DNA from: Herpetosiphon llansteffanensis
GTDB taxonomy: Bacteria; Chloroflexota; Chloroflexia; Chloroflexales; Herpetosiphonaceae
DNA length: 64,000 nucleotides
Direction of reading: 5' to 3'
Assembly (NCBI RefSeq): GCF_003205875.1
Contig: NZ_PUBZ01000094.1
Coordinates: 1 to 64,000, forward strand
In this document: positions 36,977 through 45,817 of the stretch, in pieces
How the letters are laid out: every line of letters begins with the position of its first letter
Numbering within the stretch: position 1 is the first letter of the stretch
Notes under the pieces: model-generated
The model's input: only the letters and a program-made list of their open reading frames with translations
Told to the model about the DNA's origin: nothing
The model's database searches: none
Translations under genes and position numbers: made by a program

Positions 36977-38107
36977 TTATTTTATACCGGTAAGCGGATC
37001 GTATGTATAAAAATGTTTCTGACCACTAGATGTCCCTGTTAGATCATATTCTTGGGCAATACCAGTACCATGAAGTCTGCCCATTTCCTCATCAGTAATA
37101 TGATCATTAGCAATCGTGCGATTATCTATCCATTCTATTCCTGAAGATGGAATGGTCACAGATTTTCCTTGATCCCAATTATAACGATCAAACATATGGA
37201 CTTGAGAAATAACTTCAACATTTGGACTTCCATCCGGTGCTGGGGTTACTCGGACATAGGCAGTTTGTGCATAACTAAATCCTCCTACTGCATAATACCA
37301 ATTTTTATCTTCATTTCGATCTGGATAAAATTCTGAATTCCAAGGAATTGTTACATTGAATTCTAAAGGTTCACCATGATAATCAGATCGAAGCTTTTGA
37401 TTAATTTGGGGGATAATTTCATTTTTATACCTGAGTTCAACCTCTTTTCTAAATGTTGGCATATCATCAAGCATATCATCAACGGAAACATTGAGCGGCT
37501 CACCAGAATTATTAAGGTAATGTTGCATATGATAGCCTGTTTCAGAAAAGAATCTGGAAAATCGTGCAAAAGTCGCAGCATTACTCATTTTAGAATGATT
37601 TGCTCTATCTTGCTCGGTCGGTTCACCCATTGCACCATGTTTACCACTTCCATCACCATCAGGAGGTTGAGCAGGAGGTGGTGGAGGCGGAGGCATTGTT
37701 ATGAGTTCGGGTTTAAACGTTTTGCTGCCGTCTAAAGGTTCTGTATAAGGTAAATCTGGAAGCTCTAAAGGCTCTCCCATTATTCGGTTCTTAGATGAAA
37801 AAGATTGATGAGCAAAGAGTGTCGCAGCTTCGGCTTCAGCCGCTTGCATCAATTTGGCAATCTCAAGGGTTACTTGGGCACTGGCATCAAATACGCCAAT
37901 TGCGCGCTGGTACGCTGGCACAATCACGCTCTCGAATTCCTGAAAACAGCGTTGGGCGGCTTGACCTTGCCATTCACCGGCGATCAATGGCTGCATCGTG
38001 CGTTCCAAAGTTTGTAGCATTTGTTGCATCGCATCACGTTTGGCATTCAGGCGGCTGGCAATCGATCTAAGTTCTGCATAGCGAACCATAATAATTGGGG
38101 CAGACAT
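36977..38107 (-). CDS. WXG100-type secreted effector-like protein
   Basis: A 376-residue protein. Residues 1-100 form a WXG100-like helical hairpin with the central W-Q-G (LIAGEWQGQAAQRCFQEFE), a signal for type VII-like (ESX) secretion. A proline-rich linker (MPPPPPPPAQPPDGDGSG, about 140-157) follows. The last roughly 200 residues are a different domain, with AT-rich DNA (36977-37600) unlike the N-terminal part. It has WYYAVGGFSYAQTAYVRV, RYNWDQGKSVTIP and LHGTGIAQEYDLTG, which resemble a C-terminal domain I have seen in WXG/RHS-type proteins. This N-terminal trafficking plus variable C-terminal design is typical of polymorphic toxins. Toxin activity and mechanism are unproven. Confidence 0.75.
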   Translation of the reverse strand: MSAPIIMVRYAELRSIASRLNAKRDAMQQMLQTLERTMQPLIAGEWQGQAAQRCFQEFESVIVPAYQRAIGVFDASAQVTLEIAKLMQAAEAEAATLFAHQSFSSKNRIMGEPLELPDLPYTEPLDGSKTFKPELITMPPPPPPPAQPPDGDGSGKHGAMGEPTEQDRANHSKMSNAATFARFSRFFSETGYHMQHYLNNSGEPLNVSVDDMLDDMPTFRKEVELRYKNEIIPQINQKLRSDYHGEPLEFNVTIPWNSEFYPDRNEDKNWYYAVGGFSYAQTAYVRVTPAPDGSPNVEVISQVHMFDRYNWDQGKSVTIPSSGIEWIDNRTIANDHITDEEMGRLHGTGIAQEYDLTGTSSGQKHFYTYDPLTGIK

Positions 38108-38253
38108 AGCATGCTCCTAAACGTGGCTTGTGGTGTTGGTTAGGGGAATGAAAGCGAGGATTACACCAATCACGGTTCTCAAGAGCTAATATAGCAAGCC
38201 AACTCAAAGCATGTCAAGGGTAATTTAATGCTAGGTTAATATAGTACTTTAAT

Positions 38254-38293
38254 CAACAAAAAAGCCTACTCCACAACTGTGGAATAGGCTACG
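38254..38293 (-). terminator. Terminator after the metallo-beta-lactamase-fold gene
   Basis: Stem AGCCTA-TCCACA/TGTGGA-TAGGCT (one internal mismatch), with a run of six Ts on the minus strand (As at 38259-38264). It lies just past the stop of the minus-strand gene at 38316. Confidence 0.85.
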
Positions 38294-38315
38294 ATATATA
38301 TCAAAATTAGTACTA

Positions 38316-38996
38316 TTAGACGGCAACCCCAGTTGGATTGAGAATCACCACTTTGGTTTCTTCATCTTCGCGCGGCAGGGTTGATGGCGTGAAGGTGACT
38401 TTATCAAGGGTTTCGTATTCCTTCAAGCCCATCTGATGCACAAACACGCTCAATGGCTCCAAATCGAGCGCTTCGAGGCGTTGTTGTTGATTATCGTTGT
38501 ACAATGGCACAACAACTTTAGGTGCAATTTCGCCGATAATCTCGACCATGCCATCGGGCTTGATCACATGGTTGCCGTTGCCAACTGGCACGAACAACAC
38601 ATCAACAGCGCCAATTTCATCGAGCTGGCCTGCGGTGAGGCCATGGCCCAAATCGCCCAAATGACAAAATGCTACATCATCAATATACATCACAAAAATT
38701 GTGTTGTGGCCATGCTTTTTGCCCTCGCTATCGGTATGCGCCGTGCGAACGCCACGAATTAAAATATCGCTCACTTCGTATTCGCCAGGCCCATCGGCCA
38801 CAAACAGCGTGTCGCGCAAGGGCTTAACGGCCTCGACATGATTGTGATCAGCTTTGTGATGGCTGATTGTAACAACCTGTGCAGTTGGTTTGCCAATATC
38901 AAAGCCCACCGATTGATCGCAGGGATCAAGCACCACAATGCCTTCACGACCGCGAATCCGCACGCTGGCATGCCCTAAATACAGTATTTCTGCCAT
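38316..38996 (-). CDS. Metallo-beta-lactamase-fold hydrolase (UlaG-like)
   Basis: A 226-residue protein. The start MAEILYLGHASVRIRG and the motif ISHHKADHNHVEAV (HxxxDH type) give a metal-binding site, and GDLGHGLT and VPVGNGNHV are the downstream His-containing motifs of UlaG-like metallo-beta-lactamase-fold hydrolases. These cleave phosphoesters, lactones or similar, and the substrate is unknown. GGAAGG is close to the ATG. The gene has its own predicted promoter and terminator, so it is probably a single-gene transcript. Confidence 0.88.
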   Translation of the reverse strand: MAEILYLGHASVRIRGREGIVVLDPCDQSVGFDIGKPTAQVVTISHHKADHNHVEAVKPLRDTLFVADGPGEYEVSDILIRGVRTAHTDSEGKKHGHNTIFVMYIDDVAFCHLGDLGHGLTAGQLDEIGAVDVLFVPVGNGNHVIKPDGMVEIIGEIAPKVVVPLYNDNQQQRLEALDLEPLSVFVHQMGLKEYETLDKVTFTPSTLPREDEETKVVILNPTGVAV

Positions 38997-39080
38997 GATT
39001 TCCTTCCTAGATAGCCCGTTCGTTACTGACGCTTCACAAGTGCCAATTGCGCTGAGCGCTAGCACATATTTTCGTTAATA

Positions 39081-39111
39081 ATTATACCACGCTGCTTGGC
39101 GCAGAGCACAA
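39081..39111 (-). promoter_or_regulatory. Possible promoter of the metallo-beta-lactamase-fold gene
   Basis: On the minus strand TATAAT (39086-39081) is preceded by TGG (extended -10-like) and by TTGTGC 19 bp upstream (39111-39106). Predicted by eye. Confidence 0.4.
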
Positions 39112-39147
39112 AAATGCGTTGCTAGCGCCTAAAACGCTAACAACGCA
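39110..39147 (-). terminator. Terminator after thymidine phosphorylase
   Basis: Stem TGCGTTG...CAACGCA with extra inner pairing around AGCG/CGCT, followed by TTTTT on the minus strand, just past the deoA stop at 39167. Confidence 0.85.
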
Positions 39148-39166
39148 GAATCGGCCTACCTTCGAT

Positions 39167-40471
39167 TTAGGCAACGCTTTCAAATACCAACGGCAGGGCT
39201 TCTACCGAGGCTGGGCTAATCCTAATCGCCGATTTGAGCGCCGCCAAAGCAATTTCGGCGCGCTCGTTGGTGGCAGCATGCACTGTCAATAGGGCTTCGC
39301 CTGCTTGAACTGGCTCGCCAACTTTGCGCTTGAGCACCAAGCCCACCGCTGGATCGATTGCATCTTCTTTGCGAGCGCGGCCAGCGCCAAGCTCGGTTGC
39401 CACAATTCCACAGGTTTCTGCATCGATGCGTTGGACAAAGCCACTGCTCTCGGCCAGCAAATCGATTTGAATTGGGGCAATTGGCAAGCTCTCAGGTTGG
39501 TCAACCGCTGCCAGATCGCCGCCTTGCTGGGCCACAAACTCGCGGAATTTGGCCCACGCTTGGCCATTATCGAGGGTTGCTTGCAACTGTTGGCGCGCTT
39601 CGTCGAGATTTTGGGCCTTGCCAGCCAACACCAACAAATGCGAGCCAAGGGTCAAACAAACTTCAACCAAATCGCTGGGGCCGTGGCCTTGCAAAGTTTC
39701 GATCGCTTCGCGCACTTCCAGCGCATTGCCAATCGTCAAGCCCAACGGTTGCTCCATCGACGACAGAATCGCAGCGACATTGCGTCCAGACAATTGACCG
39801 ATCCGCACCATCGTTTGCGCCAAATCGCGGGCTTGATCGAGGGTTTTCATAAACGCCCCGGCCCCAACCTTCACATCAAGCACGATACTTTTGGCTCCAG
39901 CAGCCAATTTTTTGCTCATAATGCTAGCGGCGATCAACGGAATACATTCAACTGTGCCCGTTACATCGCGCAAGGCATAAAGCTTTTTATCGGCAGGCGC
40001 AAGGTCGGCAGTTTGGCCCATAATCACCATTCCAATGTCATGCATCGCATGGCGAAACTCTGCTTCGCTTAGGTCGATGCGCATGTTGGGAATCGCCTCA
40101 AGTTTATCGAGCGTACCGCCCGAAAAGCCCAAGCCACGCCCCGACATTTTGGCAACTTGCAAGCCGACTGCTGCCAACATCGGCCCCAAAACAAGGCTAG
40201 TTTTATCGCCAACCCCGCCAGTCGAGTGCTTATCGACCGCAGCGGGCGCAAAATCACTCAAATCAAGCTGATCGCCAGAAGCAGCCATGGCAAGGGTCAG
40301 ATCGGTGGTTTCGCGATCGTCCATGCCTTTGAGCACAACCGCCATGGCCCAAGCAGCCATCTGATAATCAGGCACGCTGCCATCAGTATAGCCCTTGATC
40401 AGCCATTGAATTTCTTCGGTTGAGAGCTGTGCTCCATTGCGTTTTTTAATAATCAGATCAACCGCACGCAT
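39167..40471 (-). CDS. deoA: Pyrimidine-nucleoside / thymidine phosphorylase
   Basis: A 434-residue protein. It has the phosphorylase signature SGRGLGFSGGTLDKLEAIP and the phosphate-site KHSTGGVGDKTSLVLGP. It cleaves thymidine or uridine with phosphate to free base and (deoxy)ribose-1-phosphate for salvage. The start is ATG 40471, which overlaps the stop of the upstream nnr gene as TAATG, so the two are translationally coupled. The longer open frame into nnr is not needed. The length is normal for the family. Confidence 0.95.
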   Translation of the reverse strand: MRAVDLIIKKRNGAQLSTEEIQWLIKGYTDGSVPDYQMAAWAMAVVLKGMDDRETTDLTLAMAASGDQLDLSDFAPAAVDKHSTGGVGDKTSLVLGPMLAAVGLQVAKMSGRGLGFSGGTLDKLEAIPNMRIDLSEAEFRHAMHDIGMVIMGQTADLAPADKKLYALRDVTGTVECIPLIAASIMSKKLAAGAKSIVLDVKVGAGAFMKTLDQARDLAQTMVRIGQLSGRNVAAILSSMEQPLGLTIGNALEVREAIETLQGHGPSDLVEVCLTLGSHLLVLAGKAQNLDEARQQLQATLDNGQAWAKFREFVAQQGGDLAAVDQPESLPIAPIQIDLLAESSGFVQRIDAETCGIVATELGAGRARKEDAIDPAVGLVLKRKVGEPVQAGEALLTVHAATNERAEIALAALKSAIRISPASVEALPLVFESVA

Positions 40472-42174
40472 TATTGTTTTCCGCCTTCTGTAAGTTTGCG
40501 CCATGCCAAGGGCAGGCGATTAAGAATATCGCTTGCAATAGTGCCGCGTTCGCCTAATTCTTCGCGAACTAATGCGCCAGCAACGCCATGCACTCCAACC
40601 GCCAGTTGCGCGGCTTCAAATGGCGCTAAGCCTTGAGCCAACAACCCAGCGGTTAGTCCTGCAAGAATATCACCAGATCCGGCGGTTGCCAACGCGGGGT
40701 TGGCCAAGCCATGCAAAGCTAAGCTGCCATCGGGGCTAGCAATAATTGTGTGCGCTGATTTTAGCACCACGGTTACGCCCCAACGGGCTGCTGCTTCAAG
40801 CGCAATTTGTGGATGATCTTCGCCAAGTTTTTCTTCGCCAAGCAAGCGCGCCATCTCGCCAATATGGGGCGTGAGCACGACTGGCTGACCACGCAATTTT
40901 TCTTGCCAGTTTTCAATCGTGGCCAAAATATTCAAGCCATCTGCATCGATCACCAGTGGCGGCAATAAGACTGGACCTTCCTCTTCGACTTTAGCTTCTT
41001 CTTTAGGCCGCGCAGCCAAGCCAAAGCCAACTCCGCCTTTGCGTTTGGCCGGAATTTCAAACTCGCTCGAGCCAAGAAAACCTACGCCCAAGCGGCGCTT
41101 GCTTGAAGCCAAGCCAATCAAGGAGCGGAGAAAATCGCCTGTGCCTGTTTCAGTGCCAAGGCCGGGGCCAACCAACAACGCTTTATATTTGGCTAGTTTT
41201 TCGTGCACCAGTTTGGCGGCGGCTTCGGTCAATTCGCCTGGCTCAACTTCCGGCAAGGGCAAATAGGTTACTTCGTGCAAATGGGCGGCGGTGCTGCCAT
41301 AAATTGAGCGCGGGCAGGCCAAGGTTACAACGCCAGCCCCCGAACGCGCGGCGGCAGTTGCTGAAAGCCAGGCTGCACCAGGATAAAGATACGAGCCAGC
41401 CACAACCATCACGCGCCCGAAAGTATCTTTATGGCCGTCAACCGGACGGGCCGGCACCAGCGAACGGATTGTCGCAAGATTCAGTTCAGTTGTAGTCATC
41501 GGCTCCTCCATAGAATCTGGTAGGGTAAAGGGGGCGATTGCCAACTTGCCAACCTGGGCCGCACCTGGGTACAAATGGTGGCCGCGTTTGGTTAGGCCCG
41601 CCGCCACGGTGTAGGTTGCGTTGATCATCGTGCCCCAGATTTTGCCATTATCAGCATCAAGGCCCGAAGGCAGATCGACCGCCAAAATAGGGACGTTGCT
41701 AGCATTCACCAAGTCAATAAGCTGGGCTACATCAGCAGCCAACGGTCGGCTTAGGCCAATGCCAAATAGGCCATCGATTACGAATGTGCTGATTTGCAAG
41801 AGCTGCTGGAGTTGCTGATTTTGCGAGTCATCAGCAGCAAAGATCATTGGAATGGCTTCGGCTTGGGCGGCAGCAAACGGCCAATCATCAGCTTGCGGTT
41901 TACGTTTATACAGATAGCAGCTCACTGGAAAGCCAGCTTCTTTGATATGCCGCGCAATCACCAAAGCATCGCCGCCATTGTTGCCAGCCCCAACCAGTAC
42001 CAAAATTGCTGGGTTAGCCTGCTTGGCGATGATTCCTAAGGCCACATCGGCTATGCCACGTGAAGCCTCGGCCATCAAGCCAGCCCACGTCTCGCCTTCA
42101 TCGACTGCACGTTGCTCGATTGCCCGCATTTGGGCAGCGGTTGTAATGTGATACCCAGGCACAATTTTTGGCAT
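40471..42174 (-). CDS. nnr: Bifunctional NAD(P)H-hydrate epimerase / dehydratase
   Basis: A 567-residue fusion. An N-terminal YjeF_N epimerase domain (about 1-215; VLVGAGNNGGDALVIARHIK) is followed by a carbohydrate-kinase-like dehydratase domain (about 230-567; GPGLGTETG, LTPHIGEMARLLG, GSGDILAGLTAGLLAQG). The pair repairs hydrated NADH/NADPH. Within the second domain is a roughly 45-residue insertion (after SLIGLAS; KRKGGVGFGLAARPKEEAKV) not found in E. coli Nnr, of unknown meaning. No clear ribosome site was found, and the ATG at 42174 is the family-typical start. It is upstream of and coupled to deoA. Confidence 0.94.
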   Translation of the reverse strand: MPKIVPGYHITTAAQMRAIEQRAVDEGETWAGLMAEASRGIADVALGIIAKQANPAILVLVGAGNNGGDALVIARHIKEAGFPVSCYLYKRKPQADDWPFAAAQAEAIPMIFAADDSQNQQLQQLLQISTFVIDGLFGIGLSRPLAADVAQLIDLVNASNVPILAVDLPSGLDADNGKIWGTMINATYTVAAGLTKRGHHLYPGAAQVGKLAIAPFTLPDSMEEPMTTTELNLATIRSLVPARPVDGHKDTFGRVMVVAGSYLYPGAAWLSATAAARSGAGVVTLACPRSIYGSTAAHLHEVTYLPLPEVEPGELTEAAAKLVHEKLAKYKALLVGPGLGTETGTGDFLRSLIGLASSKRRLGVGFLGSSEFEIPAKRKGGVGFGLAARPKEEAKVEEEGPVLLPPLVIDADGLNILATIENWQEKLRGQPVVLTPHIGEMARLLGEEKLGEDHPQIALEAAARWGVTVVLKSAHTIIASPDGSLALHGLANPALATAGSGDILAGLTAGLLAQGLAPFEAAQLAVGVHGVAGALVREELGERGTIASDILNRLPLAWRKLTEGGKQ

Positions 42175-42746
42175 CGTTGCCTCACCACACTTAATACTAT
42201 CGAAAATTATACACCACAGGCTTAGTCAATCTATGGGCGATTTAGTAAGGATTAACGAAACACTAGCATTGGGAATTGGGGATCGGCTGTTGGGGGCTGG
42301 GGATCGGGTCTGATCCACGAAGGACACGAAGCGCACGAAGGACGGAAACCGCGAAGGGCGCGAAGATCGCGAAGGTTAAGTTTTTCGCCACAGATTGGCA
42401 CAGATTATTGGGATTATTGTTTTGCTGGCCCAACGCTGAGCGCATTCCATCCTTTATAATTCTTCCTTTTTGTTGGCCATGAACTGCACGAATTACACAA
42501 ATAATTATTCTGTTGGGCCATGTGACTAAATGCTAGACCCTGATCCCTGAATCCTGATCCCTCTTTCTCTCTGCACTAATAAGGAAGATCCACAAGGCAA
42601 TTCAAAATTGGCTTGTTATTAAATTTCTAAGGCGATATTTTGGGTTGTTACACATTTGTTACACAAATACTACTTCAAGCTGATCATTGCTTATTATAAT
42701 TATTTGGTATCACTTGGCTGATGGTTCTTTAATTGAAGGAAGGTAT
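42175..42746. other. Repeat-rich intergenic region before the AT-rich cassette
   Basis: No gene is seen. It holds GGGGATCGGCTGTTGGGGGC words (42275-42300), a CACGAAGNN nonamer array (42309-42378), CCACAGATTGGCACAGAT (about 42391), the left 88-bp direct repeat (42487-42574), and then AT-rich DNA. The predicted gene at 42747 has AAGGAAGG before its ATG. Confidence 0.6.
42487..42574. repeat. 88-bp direct repeat, left copy
   Basis: Matches 44059-44146 over the same 88 bp with a handful of mismatches, no gaps by eye, in the same orientation. Shared words include TTCTGTTGGGCCAT and CTAGACCCTGATCCCTGAAT. The two copies flank the two-gene block at 42747-43963. Confidence 0.85.
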
Positions 42747-43458
42747 ATGAAAAAAAATACGCTTATTCGCTGTTCTGTTGACATTAATTGTCGGATTTTC
42801 AAACTACGCATCTATCTTTGCAGAAGAGAATATTCATAAAAGTATTATCGAAAAATCTTCTGACCAGTTAACTGACGATGAGTTGATAACATTTGTAAAT
42901 CTGGCTATTGTAAATCAAATAACCGTTGAAGATGTCCAAAAAAGGCTTAATGATCTATCTCAAGAACAACGTAAATTCATCGATAATGCGATTAATATGG
43001 TGGTTATGAATGCCAAAAAGAATACACCAGAAAATATCGAGACTGGTTTACAGAATGATCATATCATACGCCAAAATAATAACGGAACCAATGCGATCCA
43101 AGCATGTGATCCAACAGCACAACAACAGGGATTTTGTTGGAGACAATTGATTCAATATTTTCAAGCATATACATCTGTTGAGGATAAAGCTCCTTCATGG
43201 CGTAATTGGTATGCAACTATTTGTGATAATGATGCAAATGATCTTGATCTTGTATTGTACTTTGATATTACCTCTGTCGATCCTGACAAACTTCGATGGT
43301 CAACATCCAGTGTTGGAATTTATCTAATTTCAAGCAATGGGCAGAATGGATTTAACTTTGATAATTGGGGTGCACATATGTGTATTGAAACCCGTATTAC
43401 CGCTGTTTATTCAGAGGCTACTGTAGCAGCCAATATCCGAATGCATCGTAATCCATAG
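42747..43458 (+). pseudogene. Secreted-protein gene with a frameshift in a poly-A tract
   Basis: The only good start is ATG 42747 with AAGGAAGG before it, followed at once by eight As (42750-42757). As written, this frame hits a stop after about 30 codons. Deleting one A gives MKKIRLFAVLLTLIVGF with an A-F-A-E cleavage site, a textbook signal peptide, and joins the long frame from 42778 to 43458. The mature part (about 212 residues) has four cysteines (QACDP, FCWRQ, TICDN, HMCIE), is AT-rich and is of no family I recognise. It may be phase-variable, genuinely broken, or a sequencing error. The next gene starts 49 bp later. Confidence 0.75.
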
Positions 43459-43507
43459 GCGTTTTATCACATATTCCCGGACATTTTCTAGAAATTAGGA
43501 TGAATAA

Positions 43508-43963
43508 ATGTATACAGTACCAATTAATAACAAGCCCAAAAAACCACCATTTTCCAGTCAGTCACTGCTCACACTGCTCTGCAAGTCCAGTGGGATAATT
43601 TCGATTTTCTGTGCTATCAGTTTGACTGTATGGCTTGTGAGCATTAATAATGATATGAATTATCGAAATATGTTTGTATTGATGATCTTCTGTTGGCGAA
43701 TTGTTTGGAAAACCCTCCTTTTTACGTTGCTTTCATGGGGCATTATAGCGCTTGGGGTATCCAGAAATCGCCACATATTTCTTAAAAAAACCGCCTTTGG
43801 CATGTATGGGTTAATCTTGTTAATTGGAATTGGGTTTAATGTAGTCTTTTTCATCCTTGACAACGATCCTACTCGATATATTGGAACAGTATTGCTTCCA
43901 ATGGCGCTCCAGCTACTTATGCTGATTATTGCACCATATCGGTATTTTGATGTGCATGGGTAA
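43508..43963 (+). CDS. Four-helix membrane protein, unknown
   Basis: A 151-residue protein with four predicted membrane segments, about residues 18-46, 55-80, 97-118 and 125-147. No family is recognised. The DNA is AT-rich (many AAT/ATT codons), like the gene upstream and unlike most of the window. It follows the frameshifted secreted-protein gene by 49 bp in the same direction, and both lie between the 88-bp direct repeats. One possibility is a secreted product and its membrane partner or immunity protein; this is inference from layout only. Confidence 0.65.
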   Translation: MYTVPINNKPKKPPFSSQSLLTLLCKSSGIISIFCAISLTVWLVSINNDMNYRNMFVLMIFCWRIVWKTLLFTLLSWGIIALGVSRNRHIFLKKTAFGMYGLILLIGIGFNVVFFILDNDPTRYIGTVLLPMALQLLMLIIAPYRYFDVHG

Positions 43964-44058
43964 TTAGGCTACTGGCTACTGGCTATAGGTGTTTATTCCC
44001 GATAGCCAGTAGCCATAATTTATCTGCGTGATATGCAAAGACCCGCAGTTTCTTGAGC

Positions 44059-44146
44059 CACGAATTGCCCGAATGATGATTCTGTTGGGCCATATGACTG
44101 AATGCTAGACCCTGATCCCTGAATCCTGATCCCTCTTTCCCTCTGC
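44059..44146. repeat. 88-bp direct repeat, right copy
   Basis: Partner of the copy at 42487-42574. A shortened third fragment of its core (CTAGACCCTGATCGCTGAAT) lies at about 44155. Confidence 0.85.
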
Positions 44147-44225
44147 GTTGAAATCTAGACCCTGATCGCTGAATCCTGATCCCTGTGTGCTTTTGCCTTC
44201 TGACTTTTGCCTTCTGCTTTTTGAC

Positions 44226-44252
44226 TTCATCCCTCATCCTTCATCCTTCATA
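44226..44252. repeat. TTCATCC heptamer array
   Basis: Tandem TTCATCC/CTCATCC units of the same type as at 2360 and 11381. Confidence 0.75.
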
Positions 44253-44325
44253 CTTCGGTTGCTCTGTGCCTGTGCTATCATAGACAATGGACAAAACGTC
44301 TACCATACGGAGGATTGATATTTCA

Positions 44326-45723
44326 ATGGCTCAATATGATGTTGTGATTATTGGTTCAGGGCCTGGCGGCGAAGTTGCTGCCTTGCGTGCTGTCCAATTG
44401 GGCTTAAAAGTCGCTGTCGTCGAAAAAGAACAAGTCGGCGGTGTCTGTTTAAATATTGGCTGTATTCCCACCAAATCGCTGTTGCACTGCGCCGACGTGC
44501 TGGAAGAAACCAAAGAAGGCAAGAAGTTTGGCGTAATCACTGGCGAGGTTTCGTTCGATCTCAAAGGTGCCATGGGCCACAAAGAAAAAGTGGTCAAAAC
44601 TATGCGCACCGGCCTCGAAGGCTTATTCAAAAAGAAAAAAATCGATCTCTATCGCGGTTTTGGCCGCTTGGCAGGCACCAACAACGTTGCAGTTAAAGGC
44701 GATGATGGCAATGAAACAATCATCGAAACCAAAAACGTGATTTTGGCGGTTGGCTCAACTCCACGCGCTTTGCCATTTGCCCCATTCGATGAGCAACGCA
44801 TCGTTTCTAGCACTGGCGCGTTGAGCTTGCCCGAAGTGCCAAAACATTTGGTGGTTATCGGCGGCGGGATCATCGGCTGCGAATTTGCCTCGATGTATCG
44901 CACCTTTGGCGCACAAGTCAGCATTATCGAAATGTTGCCCCGAATTGTTGCCACCGAAGATGAAGAAATTTCGGCAGAATTGGCCAAAGCCTTCACCAAA
45001 CGCGGCATCAAGCTCTACACTGGCTCGAAAACCAAGGCCGTCAACAAACGCGCCGATGGCGCAAGCGTGATTTTTGAAGGCCCAGACGGCAAAGAACAAA
45101 CTTTGGAAGCAGATTATGTGTTGATTGGCACGGGCCGCGCACCATTGACCAAAAATCTTGGCCTCGAAGAGGTTGGCGTAACCACCGACGAACGCGGCTA
45201 TATTCCGGTCAACGCTACCATGCAAACCAACATTGCCAACATCTATGCAATTGGCGATGTTGTGCCAACGCCATGGCTAGCCCACGTTGCCTCAGCAGAA
45301 GGCGTAATTGCAGTTGAGCATATCGCTGGCCATCACACCAACCCAATCAACTACGACATTATTCCAAGCTGTGTCTATTGCTCGCCAGAAGTTGCCCACG
45401 TTGGCTTAACCGAAGCCCAAGCCAAAGATCGCGGCTACAACGTCAAAGTTGGCAAGTTCCCATTTGCTGCGGTTGGCAAAGCGACGGCCATTGGCAATCG
45501 CGATGGCTTTGTCAAAATCGTCGCCGATGCTGAGTATGGCGAGATTCTTGGCTTCCACCTGATTGGGCCACGCGTGACCGAATTGGTTGCCGAGGGCGGC
45601 TTGGCCTTGAGCCACGAAGCTACGGTCGAATCGTTGTTAGCCACGATTCACGCCCACCCAACCTTGTACGAAGCGATGCACGAAGCTGGCCATGCGCTGC
45701 TCGATGGCACACTCCACCTCTAA
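44326..45723 (+). CDS. lpdA: Dihydrolipoamide dehydrogenase
   Basis: A 465-residue flavoprotein. It has the FAD-binding GxGxxG (VVIIGSGPGGEVAALRA), the redox-active disulfide in GGVCLNIGCIPTKSLLH, the NAD-binding GGGIIGCEFASMY, and the C-terminal HAHPTLYEAMHEAGH with the catalytic His-Glu pair. It reoxidises dihydrolipoamide in 2-oxoacid dehydrogenase complexes or the glycine cleavage system. GGAGG lies 13 bases before ATG 44326. No E1/E2 genes are adjacent. Confidence 0.95.
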   Translation: MAQYDVVIIGSGPGGEVAALRAVQLGLKVAVVEKEQVGGVCLNIGCIPTKSLLHCADVLEETKEGKKFGVITGEVSFDLKGAMGHKEKVVKTMRTGLEGLFKKKKIDLYRGFGRLAGTNNVAVKGDDGNETIIETKNVILAVGSTPRALPFAPFDEQRIVSSTGALSLPEVPKHLVVIGGGIIGCEFASMYRTFGAQVSIIEMLPRIVATEDEEISAELAKAFTKRGIKLYTGSKTKAVNKRADGASVIFEGPDGKEQTLEADYVLIGTGRAPLTKNLGLEEVGVTTDERGYIPVNATMQTNIANIYAIGDVVPTPWLAHVASAEGVIAVEHIAGHHTNPINYDIIPSCVYCSPEVAHVGLTEAQAKDRGYNVKVGKFPFAAVGKATAIGNRDGFVKIVADAEYGEILGFHLIGPRVTELVAEGGLALSHEATVESLLATIHAHPTLYEAMHEAGHALLDGTLHL

Positions 45724-45747
45724 ATTAAACTTCGCTGAATCAGCACC

Positions 45748-45789
45748 CACAGGACACGAAGCGCCAATAGTCGGGCTTTGTGTCCTGTG
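45748..45789 (+). other. Long hairpin after lpdA
   Basis: Fifteen-base arms (CACAGGACACGAAGC and GCTTTGTGTCCTGTG) pair except for one G-T wobble, with a 12-base loop. No T-run follows. It lies between lpdA and the glycosyltransferase gene. Confidence 0.7.
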
Positions 45790-45817
45790 CAATTATCAAG
45801 GCCTTGTTTGGGTTGCC

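Larger units (their letters stand above)
43964..44325. other. Repeat-rich intergenic region after the AT-rich cassette
   Basis: No gene is seen. It contains an inverted pair around 43968-44012 (GGCTACTGGCTATAGG and its complement), the right 88-bp direct repeat (44059-44146), repeated CTGATCGCTGAATCCTGATC words, and a TTCATCC heptamer array (44226-44252). The lpd ribosome site GGAGG lies at 44309. Confidence 0.6.

Noticed and set aside
42778-43458. TTG start at 42778 for the secreted-protein gene
   Set aside because: It has no ribosome site and would remove the start of the signal peptide; the ATG before the poly-A tract is far better.
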